Source: Rhizorhabdus wittichii RW1
Lineage (GTDB): Bacteria; Pseudomonadota; Alphaproteobacteria; Sphingomonadales; Sphingomonadaceae
Length of the DNA: 64,000 nt
Reading direction: 5' to 3'
NCBI GenBank assembly: GCA_000016765.1
Contig: CP000699.1
Span: 3,745,001-3,809,000, forward strand
The translations under genes and the position numbers were made by a program. Of the stretch, positions 35,334-43,723 are shown piece by piece. Under the pieces are notes generated by a model. The model saw nothing but the letters and a program-made list of their open reading frames with translations. It had not been told where the DNA came from and searched no databases. How positions within the stretch are numbered: the stretch's first letter is position 1; every line of letters starts with the position of its first letter.

Positions 35334-35426
35334 CGTCATTCCCGCGAAAGCGGGAATCCATGGGCGGCGGCCCGCAAGAGATCGGACGTTCCGTGACCGT
35401 GGATTCCCGCTTTCGCGGGAATGACG
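35334..35426. repeat. family A palindromic repeat, CGCGAAAGCG subtype, inside a two-component operon
   Basis: Arms TCATTCCCGCGAAAGCGGGA and complement flank GGCGGCCCGCAAGAGATCGG. It lies between the regulator gene and the kinase gene of one operon, so it is transcribed as part of the mRNA and may tune kinase expression. Confidence 0.9.
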
Positions 35427-35477
35427 GGAGAGGCCGGCGCGGCGCGCAGGCCGGCATGGGCCGACTGTCGGCACGCC

Positions 35478-36140
35478 CTAAGCAGGGTCATCCAGCGAAT
35501 AGCCGAGGCCGCGGATCGTGGTGATGACGTCCTGGCCCAGCTTCTTGCGGATGCGGGTCACGAACACCTCGATCGTGTTCGAATCGCGATCGAAATCCTG
35601 GTCGTAGATATGCTCGATCAGCTCGGTGCGGCTGACCACCTTGCCCTTGTGGTGGAGCAGGTAGCTGAGCAGCTTGTACTCCTGCGCGGTCAGCTTCACC
35701 GGCTCGCCCGCCAGCGTCACCTTGCCGCTGCGGGTGTCGAGCCGGACATCGCCGGCGATCAGCTCGGACGAGGCGTTGCCCGAGGCGCGGCGGATCAGCG
35801 CGCGCAGCCGGGCGATCAGCTCCTCGGTCTGGAAGGGCTTGGCGAGATAGTCGTCGGCGCCCGCGTCGAGCCCGGCGACCTTGTCCGACCAGCTGTCGCG
35901 CGCGGTCAGCACCAGCACCGGCGTGTCCTTGCCCTCGCGCCGCCAGCGGTCGAGCACGGTCAGCCCGTCGACCTCGGGCAGGCCCAGGTCGAGGATGATC
36001 GCGTCGTAGCTTTCGGTCGATCCGAGGAAATGGCCGTCCTCGCCGTCGGTGGCCAGGTCGACCGCATAGCCGGCGCCTTCGAGCGTGGCGCGGAGCTGGC
36101 GGCCAAGATTGGGTTCATCCTCGACGATCAGGACGCGCAT
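35478..36140 (-). CDS. OmpR/PhoB-family response regulator
   Basis: A 220-residue DNA-binding regulator. The receiver domain has MRVLIVEDEPNLGRQL, the phosphoacceptor Asp in AIILDLGLPEVDG, VLTARDSWSDK and the Lys of YLAKPFQTEEL. The C-terminal winged helix has LTAQEYKLLSYLLHHKGKVV and RDSNTIEVFVTRIRKKLGQD. It is followed by the kinase gene and preceded, 32 nt upstream, by a PepSY-like gene. That order is common for envelope or cation stress systems of the PhoPQ type. Confidence 0.93.
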   Translation of the reverse strand: MRVLIVEDEPNLGRQLRATLEGAGYAVDLATDGEDGHFLGSTESYDAIILDLGLPEVDGLTVLDRWRREGKDTPVLVLTARDSWSDKVAGLDAGADDYLAKPFQTEELIARLRALIRRASGNASSELIAGDVRLDTRSGKVTLAGEPVKLTAQEYKLLSYLLHHKGKVVSRTELIEHIYDQDFDRDSNTIEVFVTRIRKKLGQDVITTIRGLGYSLDDPA

Positions 36141-36172
36141 GCATTTCCCTCTTCCGGCCCCTGTGCGGGGGG

Positions 36173-36475
36173 TTATTGTCCGACGCGGCCCAGTTCACGC
36201 CCGGTGCGGCCGTCCATGTCCATCCATATCACCGAACCGCCACGCTGAAACTTGAATCGATAGCGTCCGGTTCCCGGATCGAATTCCGATCCGATCATCT
36301 GGCCGTCGACCCGGCCCTGCGCGCGGGCGCGCATTTCCTGATAGGGAAGATACTGTCCGGACCGGACGCCGGCGCGCAGCGCGTCCTGCTCGGGCACGCG
36401 ATTCCGGTCCGCCGTGGCGGGGGAAGCGGCAACGACGAGCAACGCCAGCGACAGGGCGGCAAGAGGTTTACGCAT
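36173..36475 (-). CDS. small secreted PepSY-like protein
   Basis: A 100-residue protein with a signal peptide (LAALSLALLVVAASPATADR). The mature part (GRVDGQMIGSEFDPGTGRYR, then SVIWMDMDGRTGREL) has the strand-turn-strand look of a PepSY domain, which usually binds or inhibits extracytoplasmic partners. ATG 36475 is preferred over 36481. It is first in a three-gene operon with the response regulator and kinase, and may modulate the kinase sensor domain. Confidence 0.75.
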   Translation of the reverse strand: MRKPLAALSLALLVVAASPATADRNRVPEQDALRAGVRSGQYLPYQEMRARAQGRVDGQMIGSEFDPGTGRYRFKFQRGGSVIWMDMDGRTGRELGRVGQ

Positions 36476-36570
36476 TGACATGGGCTATTGGCATAGGGTC
36501 AGGGGCTTGAATAGGGCATGAATGTTCGTGTCTCCACGGAATCTCCACACCTGTTGCATTGCGAAGACAC

Positions 36571-38361
36571 ATGTCCGCTCCGATCCTCAGCTATCAGAAC
36601 CTCGGTCTCGTCCAGGGCAGCGGCTGGCTGTTCCGCGGCCTCGACATCAATATCGCCCCCCGCGACCGGCTGGCGCTGATCGGCCGCAACGGCGCGGGCA
36701 AGACGACCCTGCTCAAGCTGCTCGCCGGCCGGATCGATTCGGACGAGGGGCTGCGCACCATCGTCCCCGGCACCCGCGTCGTCCTGCTCGAACAGGAGCC
36801 GTCGATGGCGGGCCACGCCACGCTGCGCGATTTCGCGCTGGCCGGGTCGGACGCCCCGCCCGCGCATGAAGTGGAGGCGATCGCCAGCCAGATCGGCATC
36901 GACCTGTCGCGCGACGCGGCGAGCGCGAGCGGCGGCGAGCGGCGCCGCGCCGCGATCGCCCGCGCGCTGGCGATGGAGCCCGAGGTGCTGCTGCTCGACG
37001 AGCCGACCAACCATCTCGACCTCGCCGCGATCGAGTGGCTCGAATCCTGGCTCGGCCGCTATGCCGGCGCCTTCATCGCGATCAGCCACGATCGCACCTT
37101 CCTGACCCGGCTGACCCGGCAGACGCTGTGGCTCGACCGGGGCGGCATCCGCCGGGCCGAGGTCGGCTTCGGCGGGTTCGAGGCCTGGACCGAGAAGGTC
37201 CATGAGGAGGAGGCCCGCAACGCCGAGCGGCTCGATGCGAAGCTGAAGATCGAGGAGCACTGGATGCTGCGCGGCGTCACCGCGCGGCGGCGGCGCAACC
37301 AGGGCCGCCTCGCCAAGCTCCACGAGATGCGGGCGCAGCGCAAGGCGATGCTCGGGCCGCAGGGCACCGCCCGGCTCGCCGTCGCCGCCGACGACGTCAA
37401 GACCAAGGTGGTGATCGACGCCGAGCACGTCACCAAGGCGTTCGGGGCCGAAGAGACCTCGCGCACCATCATCCGGGACTTCACCTTCCGGGTGACGCGC
37501 GGCGACCGGATCGGCGTGGTCGGCGCCAACGGCGCGGGCAAGTCGACCCTGCTCAAGCTGCTGACCGGCGAGATCGCGCCCGATTCGGGCAGGGTCAAGC
37601 TCGCCAAGACCCTCGACGGCATCGTCATCGACCAGCAGCGCAAGCTGATGGCGCCCGAGAAGCGGGTGCGCGACGTGCTCGCCGACGGCGGCGACTGGAT
37701 CGAGGTGCAGGGCGTCAAGAAGCATGTCCACGGCTATCTCAAGGAATTCCTGTTCGAGCCGGCGATCGCCGACGCCCGGATCGGAACGCTGTCGGGTGGC
37801 GAGCGGTCCCGCGTCCTGCTGGCGCGCGAGTTCGCCCGGCCCTCGAACCTGCTGGTGCTCGACGAGCCGACCAACGACCTCGACCTCGAGACGCTCGACC
37901 TCTTGCAGGAGGTGATCGCCGACTATGAGGGCACCGTCCTGATCGTCAGCCACGATCGCGACTTCCTCGACCGCACCGTGACGGTGACGCTCGGCCTCGA
38001 CGGGTCGGGCAAGGTCGACATCGTCGCGGGCGGCTATGAGGATTGGGAAAGGCAGCGCACCGTCCGCGTCGAGACGAAGCGACCCGCCGCGCCCAAGGCC
38101 GAAGCTGCCGCCGCGCCCAAGGCCAGGACCAAGCTCAGCTACAAGGACCAGCGCGACCTCGACCTGCTCCCGGTCGAGATCGAGAAGCTCGAAGCCGCGA
38201 TCGCCCGTGACGAGGCGGCGCTGGCCGACCCCGACCTCTACGCGAAGGACCCGAAGCGGTTCGACGCGCTGATGAAGGGCATCGAGGCGGCGAAGGCGAA
38301 GAAGGAGGAAGCCGAGCTGCGCTGGCTCGAACTCGCCGAAATGGCCGAAAGCCTCTCTTGA
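36571..38361 (+). CDS. ABC-F family ATPase (Uup-like)
   Basis: A 596-residue soluble protein with two ABC domains and no membrane part. Walker A motifs are ALIGRNGAGKTTLLK and GVVGANGAGKSTLLK; signature motifs are ASGGERRRAAIARAL and LSGGERSRVLLAREF; Walker B are LLLDEPTNHLDLAA and LVLDEPTNDLDLET. A charged C-terminal coiled coil (DLLPVEIEKLEAAIARDEAA) is the Uup/Rli-type extension. These proteins act at the ribosome or on branched DNA. ATG 36571 is chosen as the family begins MSAPILSYQN. A repeat E hairpin cluster follows the stop immediately. Confidence 0.92.
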   Translation: MSAPILSYQNLGLVQGSGWLFRGLDINIAPRDRLALIGRNGAGKTTLLKLLAGRIDSDEGLRTIVPGTRVVLLEQEPSMAGHATLRDFALAGSDAPPAHEVEAIASQIGIDLSRDAASASGGERRRAAIARALAMEPEVLLLDEPTNHLDLAAIEWLESWLGRYAGAFIAISHDRTFLTRLTRQTLWLDRGGIRRAEVGFGGFEAWTEKVHEEEARNAERLDAKLKIEEHWMLRGVTARRRRNQGRLAKLHEMRAQRKAMLGPQGTARLAVAADDVKTKVVIDAEHVTKAFGAEETSRTIIRDFTFRVTRGDRIGVVGANGAGKSTLLKLLTGEIAPDSGRVKLAKTLDGIVIDQQRKLMAPEKRVRDVLADGGDWIEVQGVKKHVHGYLKEFLFEPAIADARIGTLSGGERSRVLLAREFARPSNLLVLDEPTNDLDLETLDLLQEVIADYEGTVLIVSHDRDFLDRTVTVTLGLDGSGKVDIVAGGYEDWERQRTVRVETKRPAAPKAEAAAAPKARTKLSYKDQRDLDLLPVEIEKLEAAIARDEAALADPDLYAKDPKRFDALMKGIEAAKAKKEEAELRWLELAEMAESLS

Positions 38362-38363
38362 TT

Positions 38364-38476
38364 CCTCCCCGGCGAAGCCGGGGAGGGGGACCATCCGAAG
38401 GATGGTGGAGGGGTAGGGGTCGCAGACCCCTCCACCGCCTTCGGCGGTCCCCCTCCCCATGCGGTGCATGGGGAGG
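38364..38476. repeat. family E compound hairpin array after the ABC-F gene
   Basis: Three or four adjacent GC-rich hairpins: CTCCCCGGCGAAGCCGGGGAG, then CCATCCGAAGGATGG, CACCGCCTTCGGCGG, and CTCCCCATGCGGTGCATGGGG. The outer segments also pair with each other. Only one copy is in the window. It starts 3 nt past the stop codon and probably serves as a 3' end structure. Confidence 0.75.
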
Positions 38477-38511
38477 AATGAAGTGGCGCATCCCGACGCC
38501 GAGCTGATCGC

Positions 38512-38604
38512 CGGAGCCCGTCAGGGCTCCGCAAGCGCGCACGCGCGCCCGAGCTTATGCGAGGATAGCCAAGCGGGCGGATGCCCGCGCCGGCGCCTGA
38601 GGCC
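38512..38604 (-). repeat. family D repeat (about 93 bp), copy downstream of chorismate mutase
   Basis: Read on the minus strand it begins GGCCTCAGGCGCCGGCG and ends in the hairpin CGGAGCCC-TGA-CGGGCTCCG. It closely matches 46916-47007 on the plus strand, including CTTGGCTATCCTCGCA and AGCTCGGGCGCGCGT. It starts 8 nt after the chorismate mutase stop codon in the same orientation. An ORF through it (MASGAG...) is an artefact of the repeat. Confidence 0.85.
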
Positions 38605-38612
38605 AAACAAAA

Positions 38613-38897
38613 TCAACCATCAGCGCCGGCACGGCGATGATGGTGGATGACTTCGTCAATAACGAAGCGAAGGAATTTCTCCGAGAAGTCGGGATCGAGA
38701 TTCGCGCTCTTCGCCAGCGAGCGGAGGCGGTCGATCTGGATCTGCTCGCGGCCCGGATCGGCGGGGGGCAGGCCGGTGGCGGCCTTGTGCTCGCCCACCG
38801 CCTGGGTGATCTTGAAGCGCTCCGCCAGCATGAAGATCAGCGCGGCATCGATATTGTCGATGCTCTCGCGGTAGCGGCTCAGGATCTCATCGGCCAT
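38613..38897 (-). CDS. chorismate mutase (AroQ type, monofunctional)
   Basis: A 94-residue all-helical protein converting chorismate to prephenate for Phe and Tyr synthesis. The N-terminal helix IDNIDAALIFMLAERFKITQ has the conserved Arg, and helix 2 carries AVGEHKAATGLPPADPGREQ. The C-terminal helix is FLRFVIDEVIHHHRRAG. ATG 38897 gives the usual AroQ length; the longer frame upstream is antisense to the polyprenyl synthase leader. It is divergent from that gene. Confidence 0.9.
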   Translation of the reverse strand: MADEILSRYRESIDNIDAALIFMLAERFKITQAVGEHKAATGLPPADPGREQIQIDRLRSLAKSANLDPDFSEKFLRFVIDEVIHHHRRAGADG

Positions 38898-39030
38898 GCG
38901 GCGGCGTTCCCTTCTTTCTTGGCGGCATCGCCTATCGGGGATCGACTCCGCGCTTGGCAAGCGCCGAGTACGCCCGAAGCGGCAGCTTCCGGTCTTGCCT
39001 TTCGCGGCGGTGCGGCCCATGGGCTCGCCC

Positions 39031-40044
39031 ATGACAGCGACCGTCACCCCGATCCGCCGCGAGGCGCAGCCTTCGCTCGATCCGATCATGGCGCTCGTCG
39101 CCGCCGACATGAACGCGGTCAACAGCGTGATCCTGGCGCGGATGCAGTCGGACGTGCCGCTGATTCCCGAGCTGGCCGGCCATCTGATCGCCGGCGGCGG
39201 CAAGCGGATGCGGCCGATGCTGACGCTCGCCTGCGCCAAGCTGCTCGACTATGCCGGGGAACGGCACCACAAGCTCGCCGCCACGGTCGAGTTCATCCAC
39301 ACCGCGACGCTGCTCCACGACGACGTCGTCGACCAGTCGGGCCTGCGTCGCGGCCGCAGCACCGCCAACATGATCTGGGGCAATGCCGCCAGCGTGCTGG
39401 TCGGCGATTTCCTGTTCAGCCGCTCGTTCGAGCTGATGGTCGAGGACGGCTCGCTGCGGGTGCTGCGCATCCTGTCGAACGCCTCGGCGGTGATCGCGGA
39501 GGGCGAGGTCAACCAGCTCACCGCGCAGCGCCGGATCGAGACCAGCGAGGAACGCTATCTGGAGATCATCGCCGCCAAGACGGCGGTGCTGTTCGCCGCC
39601 GCCTGCCGCATCGCCGCCGTCGTCGCCGAGCGCGAGCCGGCGGTCGAGGAGGCGCTCGACCAATATGGCCGCTATCTCGGCATCGCCTTCCAGCTCGTCG
39701 ACGATGTGATCGACTATGTCTCGGACGGCGCGACGATGGGCAAGGACGCGGGCGACGACTTCCGCGACGGCAAGGTCACCCTGCCGGTGATCCTGGCCTA
39801 TGCCCGCGCCGAAGCCGCCGATCGCGATTTCCTGCGCGAGGCGATCGAGGGACTGCGCAACGAGGACGAGGACCTCGTCCGCGCGACCGGCATCCTGCGC
39901 GGCACCGGCGCCCTCGCCGACACCGCCGCCCGCGCCCGCCACTACGCCCAGCGCGCGATCGACGCGCTCGCCAGCTTCCCCGCCGGCCAGGCCAGGTCCG
40001 CCCTGATCGAAGCCGCCCAGTTCGCGGTGTCCCGGGCCTATTGA
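39031..40044 (+). CDS. long-chain polyprenyl diphosphate synthase
   Basis: A 337-residue trans-prenyltransferase that makes the octaprenyl or decaprenyl chain of ubiquinone. The two aspartate-rich motifs are LLHDDVVDQSGLRRG (DDxxD) and FQLVDDVIDYVSDG; the substrate-binding GGGKRMRPMLTLA is upstream. ATG 39031 (MTATVTPIRREAQPSLDP) is chosen; 45 extra in-frame codons upstream lie across the divergent promoter region. The chain length (C40 or C50) cannot be decided, but sphingomonads normally make Q-10. Confidence 0.9.
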   Translation: MTATVTPIRREAQPSLDPIMALVAADMNAVNSVILARMQSDVPLIPELAGHLIAGGGKRMRPMLTLACAKLLDYAGERHHKLAATVEFIHTATLLHDDVVDQSGLRRGRSTANMIWGNAASVLVGDFLFSRSFELMVEDGSLRVLRILSNASAVIAEGEVNQLTAQRRIETSEERYLEIIAAKTAVLFAAACRIAAVVAEREPAVEEALDQYGRYLGIAFQLVDDVIDYVSDGATMGKDAGDDFRDGKVTLPVILAYARAEAADRDFLREAIEGLRNEDEDLVRATGILRGTGALADTAARARHYAQRAIDALASFPAGQARSALIEAAQFAVSRAY

Positions 40045-40052
40045 CCGCCTTC

Positions 40053-40194
40053 CCCCCTCCCTTTCAAGGGAGGGGCCGGGGGTGGGTGCGAGCGTAGCGA
40101 GCTTGCGCCGATCGTCGCGTAGAACTCCGCCAAGGGGCGTCGAGCCCCTCGGCTCCGTTACCCACCCCTACGCCCCTCCCTTGAAAGGGAGGGG
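40053..40194. repeat. family B repeat, about 142 bp
   Basis: It has the same terminal hairpin and interior as 33736-33878: GGGTGGGTGCGAGCGTAGCG, then AACTCCGCCAAGGGG and CCGTTACCCACCCC. The orientation is the same. It lies between the stop of the polyprenyl synthase and the start of hrpB. Confidence 0.88.
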
Positions 40195-40217
40195 CTTATA
40201 GGCTCAAACCCCTCCCC

Positions 40218-42662
40218 ATGCTGCCGATCGACGCCGTCCTGCCCGACCTGATCGCCGCGCTTCGCGACGGGCCGAACGCCGTGCTCGTCGCCCCGCCGGG
40301 CGCGGGCAAGACGACGGCGGTGGCGCCGGCGCTGCTCGGGCAAGAGTGGTGCGAGGGACAAATCCTGTTGCTCTCCCCCCGCCGCCTCGCCGCCCGCGCC
40401 GCGGCCGAGCGGATGGCCGAGCTGGCCGGCGAGCCGGTCGGCCGGACGATCGGCTATGCCACCCGGCTCGACGCCAGGCAGTCGGCCGCCACCCGCATCC
40501 TCGTCGTCACCGAGGGCATCTTCGTCAACCGCATCCAGGCCGATCCCGACCTGCCCGGCGTCTCGGCGGTGCTGTTCGACGAGGTCCATGAGCGCAGCCT
40601 CGACAGCGATTTCGGCCTCGCCCTCGCGCTCGACGCGCAGGCGGCGCTGCGGCCCGACCTGCGCCTCGTCGCGATGTCGGCGACGCTCGACGGCGGGCGC
40701 TTCGCAGCTCTCATGGGCGCCGCGCCGCTGGTCGAAAGCGAGGGGCGCAGCCACCCGATCGAGATTCGCCATGCCCCGCGATCGGCCGAGAAGCGGATCG
40801 AGGACGACATGGCAGCGACGATCCGCCGCGCGCTGGCGGAGGAGGGCGGCAGCCTGCTCGCCTTCCTCCCCGGCGTGGCGGAGATCGAGCGCACCGCCGA
40901 GCGGCTCGAAGCGGGGTTGCCCGGCGACGTCGTCCTCCACCGGCTGCACGGCTCGCTCGAACCCGCCGAGCAGCGCGCGGCGATCGCGCCCGCGCCGCCG
41001 GGCAAGCGCAAGCTGGTGCTCGCCACGTCGATCGCGGAGACCAGCATCACCATCGACGGGCTGCGCATCGTCGTCGATTCGGGGCTCGCCCGCCGGCCGC
41101 GCTACGACCGCGCGGCGGGGATGACCCGGCTCGTCACCGAACGGGCCAGCCAGGCGGCGGCCACCCAGCGCGCCGGCCGCGCCGGGCGCCAGCAGCCGGG
41201 CGTGGTCTATCGCCTGTGGGAGGCGGCGGCGACCGCCGGCCTGCCCAAATATGACCCGCCCGAGATATTGGAGACCGACCTGTCGGCGCTGACGCTCGAC
41301 TGCGCGCTGTGGGGCGTCGCCGATCCGGGCACGCTGCGCTGGCTCGATCCCCCGCCCGAGGCCGCGATCGGCGAGGCGCGCCAGCGGCTGGCGCGGCTGG
41401 AGGCGATCGACGAGGACGGCCGCCCGACCGCGCATGGCCGGGCGATCGCCGCGCTGCCGCTGCCGCCGCGCCTCGGCCATATGCTGATCCGCGCCGCCGA
41501 GGGCGGCTTCGCCGAGACCGCGGCCGAGGTCGCGGTGCTGCTTTCGGAACGCGGGCTCGGCGGCTCGGATGCCGATCTGGAGCTCAGGCTGCGGCGCTGG
41601 CGCGGCGAGCGCGGCAAGCGGGCCGAGGGCGCGCGCCAGCTCGCCGGGCGCTGGGCGCGGCTGGCGGGGAAGGGCGGCCGCGACGACGCGATGATCGCCG
41701 ATTGCGTCGCGCTCGCCTATCCCGACCGGGTCGCGCGGCGGCGCTCGGCCTCGGGCGAGGACTGGATCTCGCGCGGCGGGCGCGGCTTCCGGCTCGATCC
41801 CGCCTCGCCGCTGGCGCGCAACGAATGGCTCGCCGTCGCCGAGATCCAGGGCGCGGCCTCGGGCGCGCGCATCCTGTCGGCGGCGCCGATCGACCCCGAC
41901 GAGGTCGAGCGGCTGTTCGCCGATCATATCGAGGTCCGCCGCACCGCCCGCTTCGATCCCGCGACCGGCGCGGTCGAGGCTCGGCGCGAGCGTCGGCTCG
42001 GCGCGATCCTGCTCGCCGCCGGGCGCGACGAGACCGCCTCGCCGGCGATGATCGGCGCCGCGCTGATCGACGCGGTCCGCACCCGCGGGCTCGACCTGAT
42101 CGACTGGTCCGAGGGCGCGGCGGCGCTCCGCGCCCGCGCCGCCTTCGCGGCCGAACAGGGCGGCGAACTGCCCGACCTGTCCGATGCGACGCTGATGCTC
42201 ACCCTCGACGACTGGTTCGCGCCGCTGGTCGAGGGCAAGCGCCGCCTGTCGGACATATCGGCGGCCGAGCTGTCGAACGCGCTCCACGGCCTGCTCGGCT
42301 GGGACGGGCGCCAGGCGCTCGACCGGCTCGCGCCCGAGCATCTCCAGTCGCCGGCCGGCAGCCGCCACGCGATCGACTATGCGGCCGAGGGCGGCCCGGC
42401 GGTCGAGGTGCGGCCGCAGGCGCTGTTCGGCCTGTCGGCGCATCCGATGGTGGCGGGCGGGCGGGTACCGCTCACCCTGCGGCTGACCTCGCCGGCCGGC
42501 CGGCCGATCCAGACGACCAAGGACCTGCCCGGCTTCTGGGCGGGAAGCTGGACCGCGGTCGCCAAGGAGATGCGCGGCCGCTATCCCCGCCATCCCTGGC
42601 CCGACGACCCCGCCGCCGCCGATCCGACCCTGCGGACCAAGAAAGCGGCGCAGCGTCCTTGA
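40218..42662 (+). CDS. hrpB: ATP-dependent helicase HrpB (DEAH box)
   Basis: An 814-residue RNA/DNA helicase. Motif I is VAPPGAGKTTAVAPALLG, motif II is LFDEVHERSLDSDFG (DEVH), motif III is LVAMSATLDGG, and motif VI is QRAGRAGRQQPGVVYRLW. The C-terminal HrpB domain ends KDLPGFWAGSWTAVAKEMRG, then RYPRHPWPDDPAAADPT, which is diagnostic for HrpB as against HrpA. Biological role in bacteria is poorly defined. It starts 24 nt after a repeat B copy. Confidence 0.94.
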   Translation: MLPIDAVLPDLIAALRDGPNAVLVAPPGAGKTTAVAPALLGQEWCEGQILLLSPRRLAARAAAERMAELAGEPVGRTIGYATRLDARQSAATRILVVTEGIFVNRIQADPDLPGVSAVLFDEVHERSLDSDFGLALALDAQAALRPDLRLVAMSATLDGGRFAALMGAAPLVESEGRSHPIEIRHAPRSAEKRIEDDMAATIRRALAEEGGSLLAFLPGVAEIERTAERLEAGLPGDVVLHRLHGSLEPAEQRAAIAPAPPGKRKLVLATSIAETSITIDGLRIVVDSGLARRPRYDRAAGMTRLVTERASQAAATQRAGRAGRQQPGVVYRLWEAAATAGLPKYDPPEILETDLSALTLDCALWGVADPGTLRWLDPPPEAAIGEARQRLARLEAIDEDGRPTAHGRAIAALPLPPRLGHMLIRAAEGGFAETAAEVAVLLSERGLGGSDADLELRLRRWRGERGKRAEGARQLAGRWARLAGKGGRDDAMIADCVALAYPDRVARRRSASGEDWISRGGRGFRLDPASPLARNEWLAVAEIQGAASGARILSAAPIDPDEVERLFADHIEVRRTARFDPATGAVEARRERRLGAILLAAGRDETASPAMIGAALIDAVRTRGLDLIDWSEGAAALRARAAFAAEQGGELPDLSDATLMLTLDDWFAPLVEGKRRLSDISAAELSNALHGLLGWDGRQALDRLAPEHLQSPAGSRHAIDYAAEGGPAVEVRPQALFGLSAHPMVAGGRVPLTLRLTSPAGRPIQTTKDLPGFWAGSWTAVAKEMRGRYPRHPWPDDPAAADPTLRTKKAAQRP

Positions 42663-42722
42663 CGGGGCCCGCCGCGCTGCGGCATGGCGCGGTCAACACG
42701 GACTCTCTTCGGAAACGGTCAC

Positions 42723-43022
42723 ATGGCGCACGCACGTATCTATCAGCGGATCAAGAACGCGATGCAGTCGGGCCGCGCGCGCACCAACAGCTGGGTGCTC
42801 GAATATGAGCCGACCGAGGCGAAGCGCCCCGATCCGCTGACCGGCTGGGCCGGTTCGGGCGACACGCGCGGCCAGGTCCGCCTGTCCTTCCCGTCGCTGG
42901 AGGCGGCCAAGGCCTATGCCGATCGCGAGGGCCTCACCGCCCATGTCGTCGCGGGGCCGGAGCGGACGCTCAAGCTCCAGGCCTATGCCGACAATTTCAT
43001 GGTCGGCCCGATCAACCTCTGA
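42723..43022 (+). CDS. ETC complex I subunit (NDUFS4-like, 18 kDa family)
   Basis: A 99-residue homologue of the mitochondrial accessory subunit NDUFS4 of NADH dehydrogenase, restricted to alphaproteobacteria and mitochondria. Conserved features are ARIYQRIKNAMQSGRARTNS, then WVLEYEPTEAKRPDPLTGWA, and SGDTRGQVRLSFPSLEAAKA. The end KLQAYADNFMVGPINL is short. It is transcribed alone, 60 nt after hrpB. Confidence 0.92.
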   Translation: MAHARIYQRIKNAMQSGRARTNSWVLEYEPTEAKRPDPLTGWAGSGDTRGQVRLSFPSLEAAKAYADREGLTAHVVAGPERTLKLQAYADNFMVGPINL

Positions 43023-43065
43023 GGCTTTTCCGAGCCCGCTTCTCTTCGTCATTCCCGCCCCTCTT

Positions 43066-43166
43066 CGTCATTCCCGCGAAGGCGGGAATCCACCGGGCAG
43101 CGATTTCCGAAGCAACAGAGGCTCGACCAAGCGGCCACATGGATTCCCGCTTTCGCGGGAATGACG
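43066..43166. repeat. family A palindromic repeat, CGCGAAAGCG subtype, with a partial duplicate arm
   Basis: Two complete arms, preceded by a 12-nt duplication of the arm start (CGTCATTCCCGC at 43047). The duplicate suggests slippage or a nested insertion. It lies in the convergent gap between the complex I subunit and the NUDIX gene. Confidence 0.88.
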
Positions 43167-43201
43167 GTTGGGGGAGGCTCGGACGGCCCCAAAAACGGTG
43201 G

Positions 43202-43723
43202 TCAGTCCGCCATTATCCCGCCGGCGAGCAGCAGCAGCACCCGCACGTCGATCATCTTGCCCAGCGCCCGTTGCTCCGCGACGAACGCTTCGACGCCGTC
43301 GAGGGGCACGCGGTGGACGACGATGTCCTCGCCCTCGACCCCGCCGCCGTCATGCACCCGCTCGAGCCCGGTCGCGCGGACCAGCGTGAAGGTCTCCGAC
43401 ACCATGCCGGGCGAGGAGGAGAATTCGCCGATCTCGTCGATCCGCGCGGCGCGATAGCCGGTCTCCTCCTCCAGCTCGCGGGCGGCGGCGGTCTCGACCG
43501 GCTCGCCCTCGGTCTCGTCGCCGATCAGCCCGGCGGGAAGTTCGATGCAGGCGCGCTTCAGCGGCACGCGATATTGCTCGACCAGCAGGACATGGCCGTC
43601 ATCGATCGCCAGGATCACCGCCGCGCGGATGTTGCGCGCCCGGCCGACATATTCCCATTTGCCTTCGCGCTTGGCCGTGATGAAGCGGCCCTGCCACATG
43701 ATCTCGACCGGGTCGGCGGTCAC
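43202..43723 (-). CDS. NUDIX hydrolase (ADP-ribose pyrophosphatase-like)
   Basis: A 173-residue pyrophosphohydrolase. The Nudix box reads GDETEGEPVETAAARELEEE followed by TGY, with the REXXEE core intact, and ends in the loop SSSPGMVSETFTLV typical of ADP-sugar hydrolases. It starts with GTG at 43723, overlapping the TGA of the upstream TPM gene (GTGA), so translation is coupled. It likely cleaves ADP-ribose or a similar nucleoside diphosphate. Confidence 0.9.
   Translation of the reverse strand: MTADPVEIMWQGRFITAKREGKWEYVGRARNIRAAVILAIDDGHVLLVEQYRVPLKRACIELPAGLIGDETEGEPVETAAARELEEETGYRAARIDEIGEFSSSPGMVSETFTLVRATGLERVHDGGGVEGEDIVVHRVPLDGVEAFVAEQRALGKMIDVRVLLLLAGGIMAD

Noticed and set aside
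38238-38606. ORF starting MASGAGAGIRPLGYPR, similar to another at 46914-47159
   Set aside because: The similarity between the two is due to the family D DNA repeat, not a protein family; both run into other repeats and lack ribosome sites.
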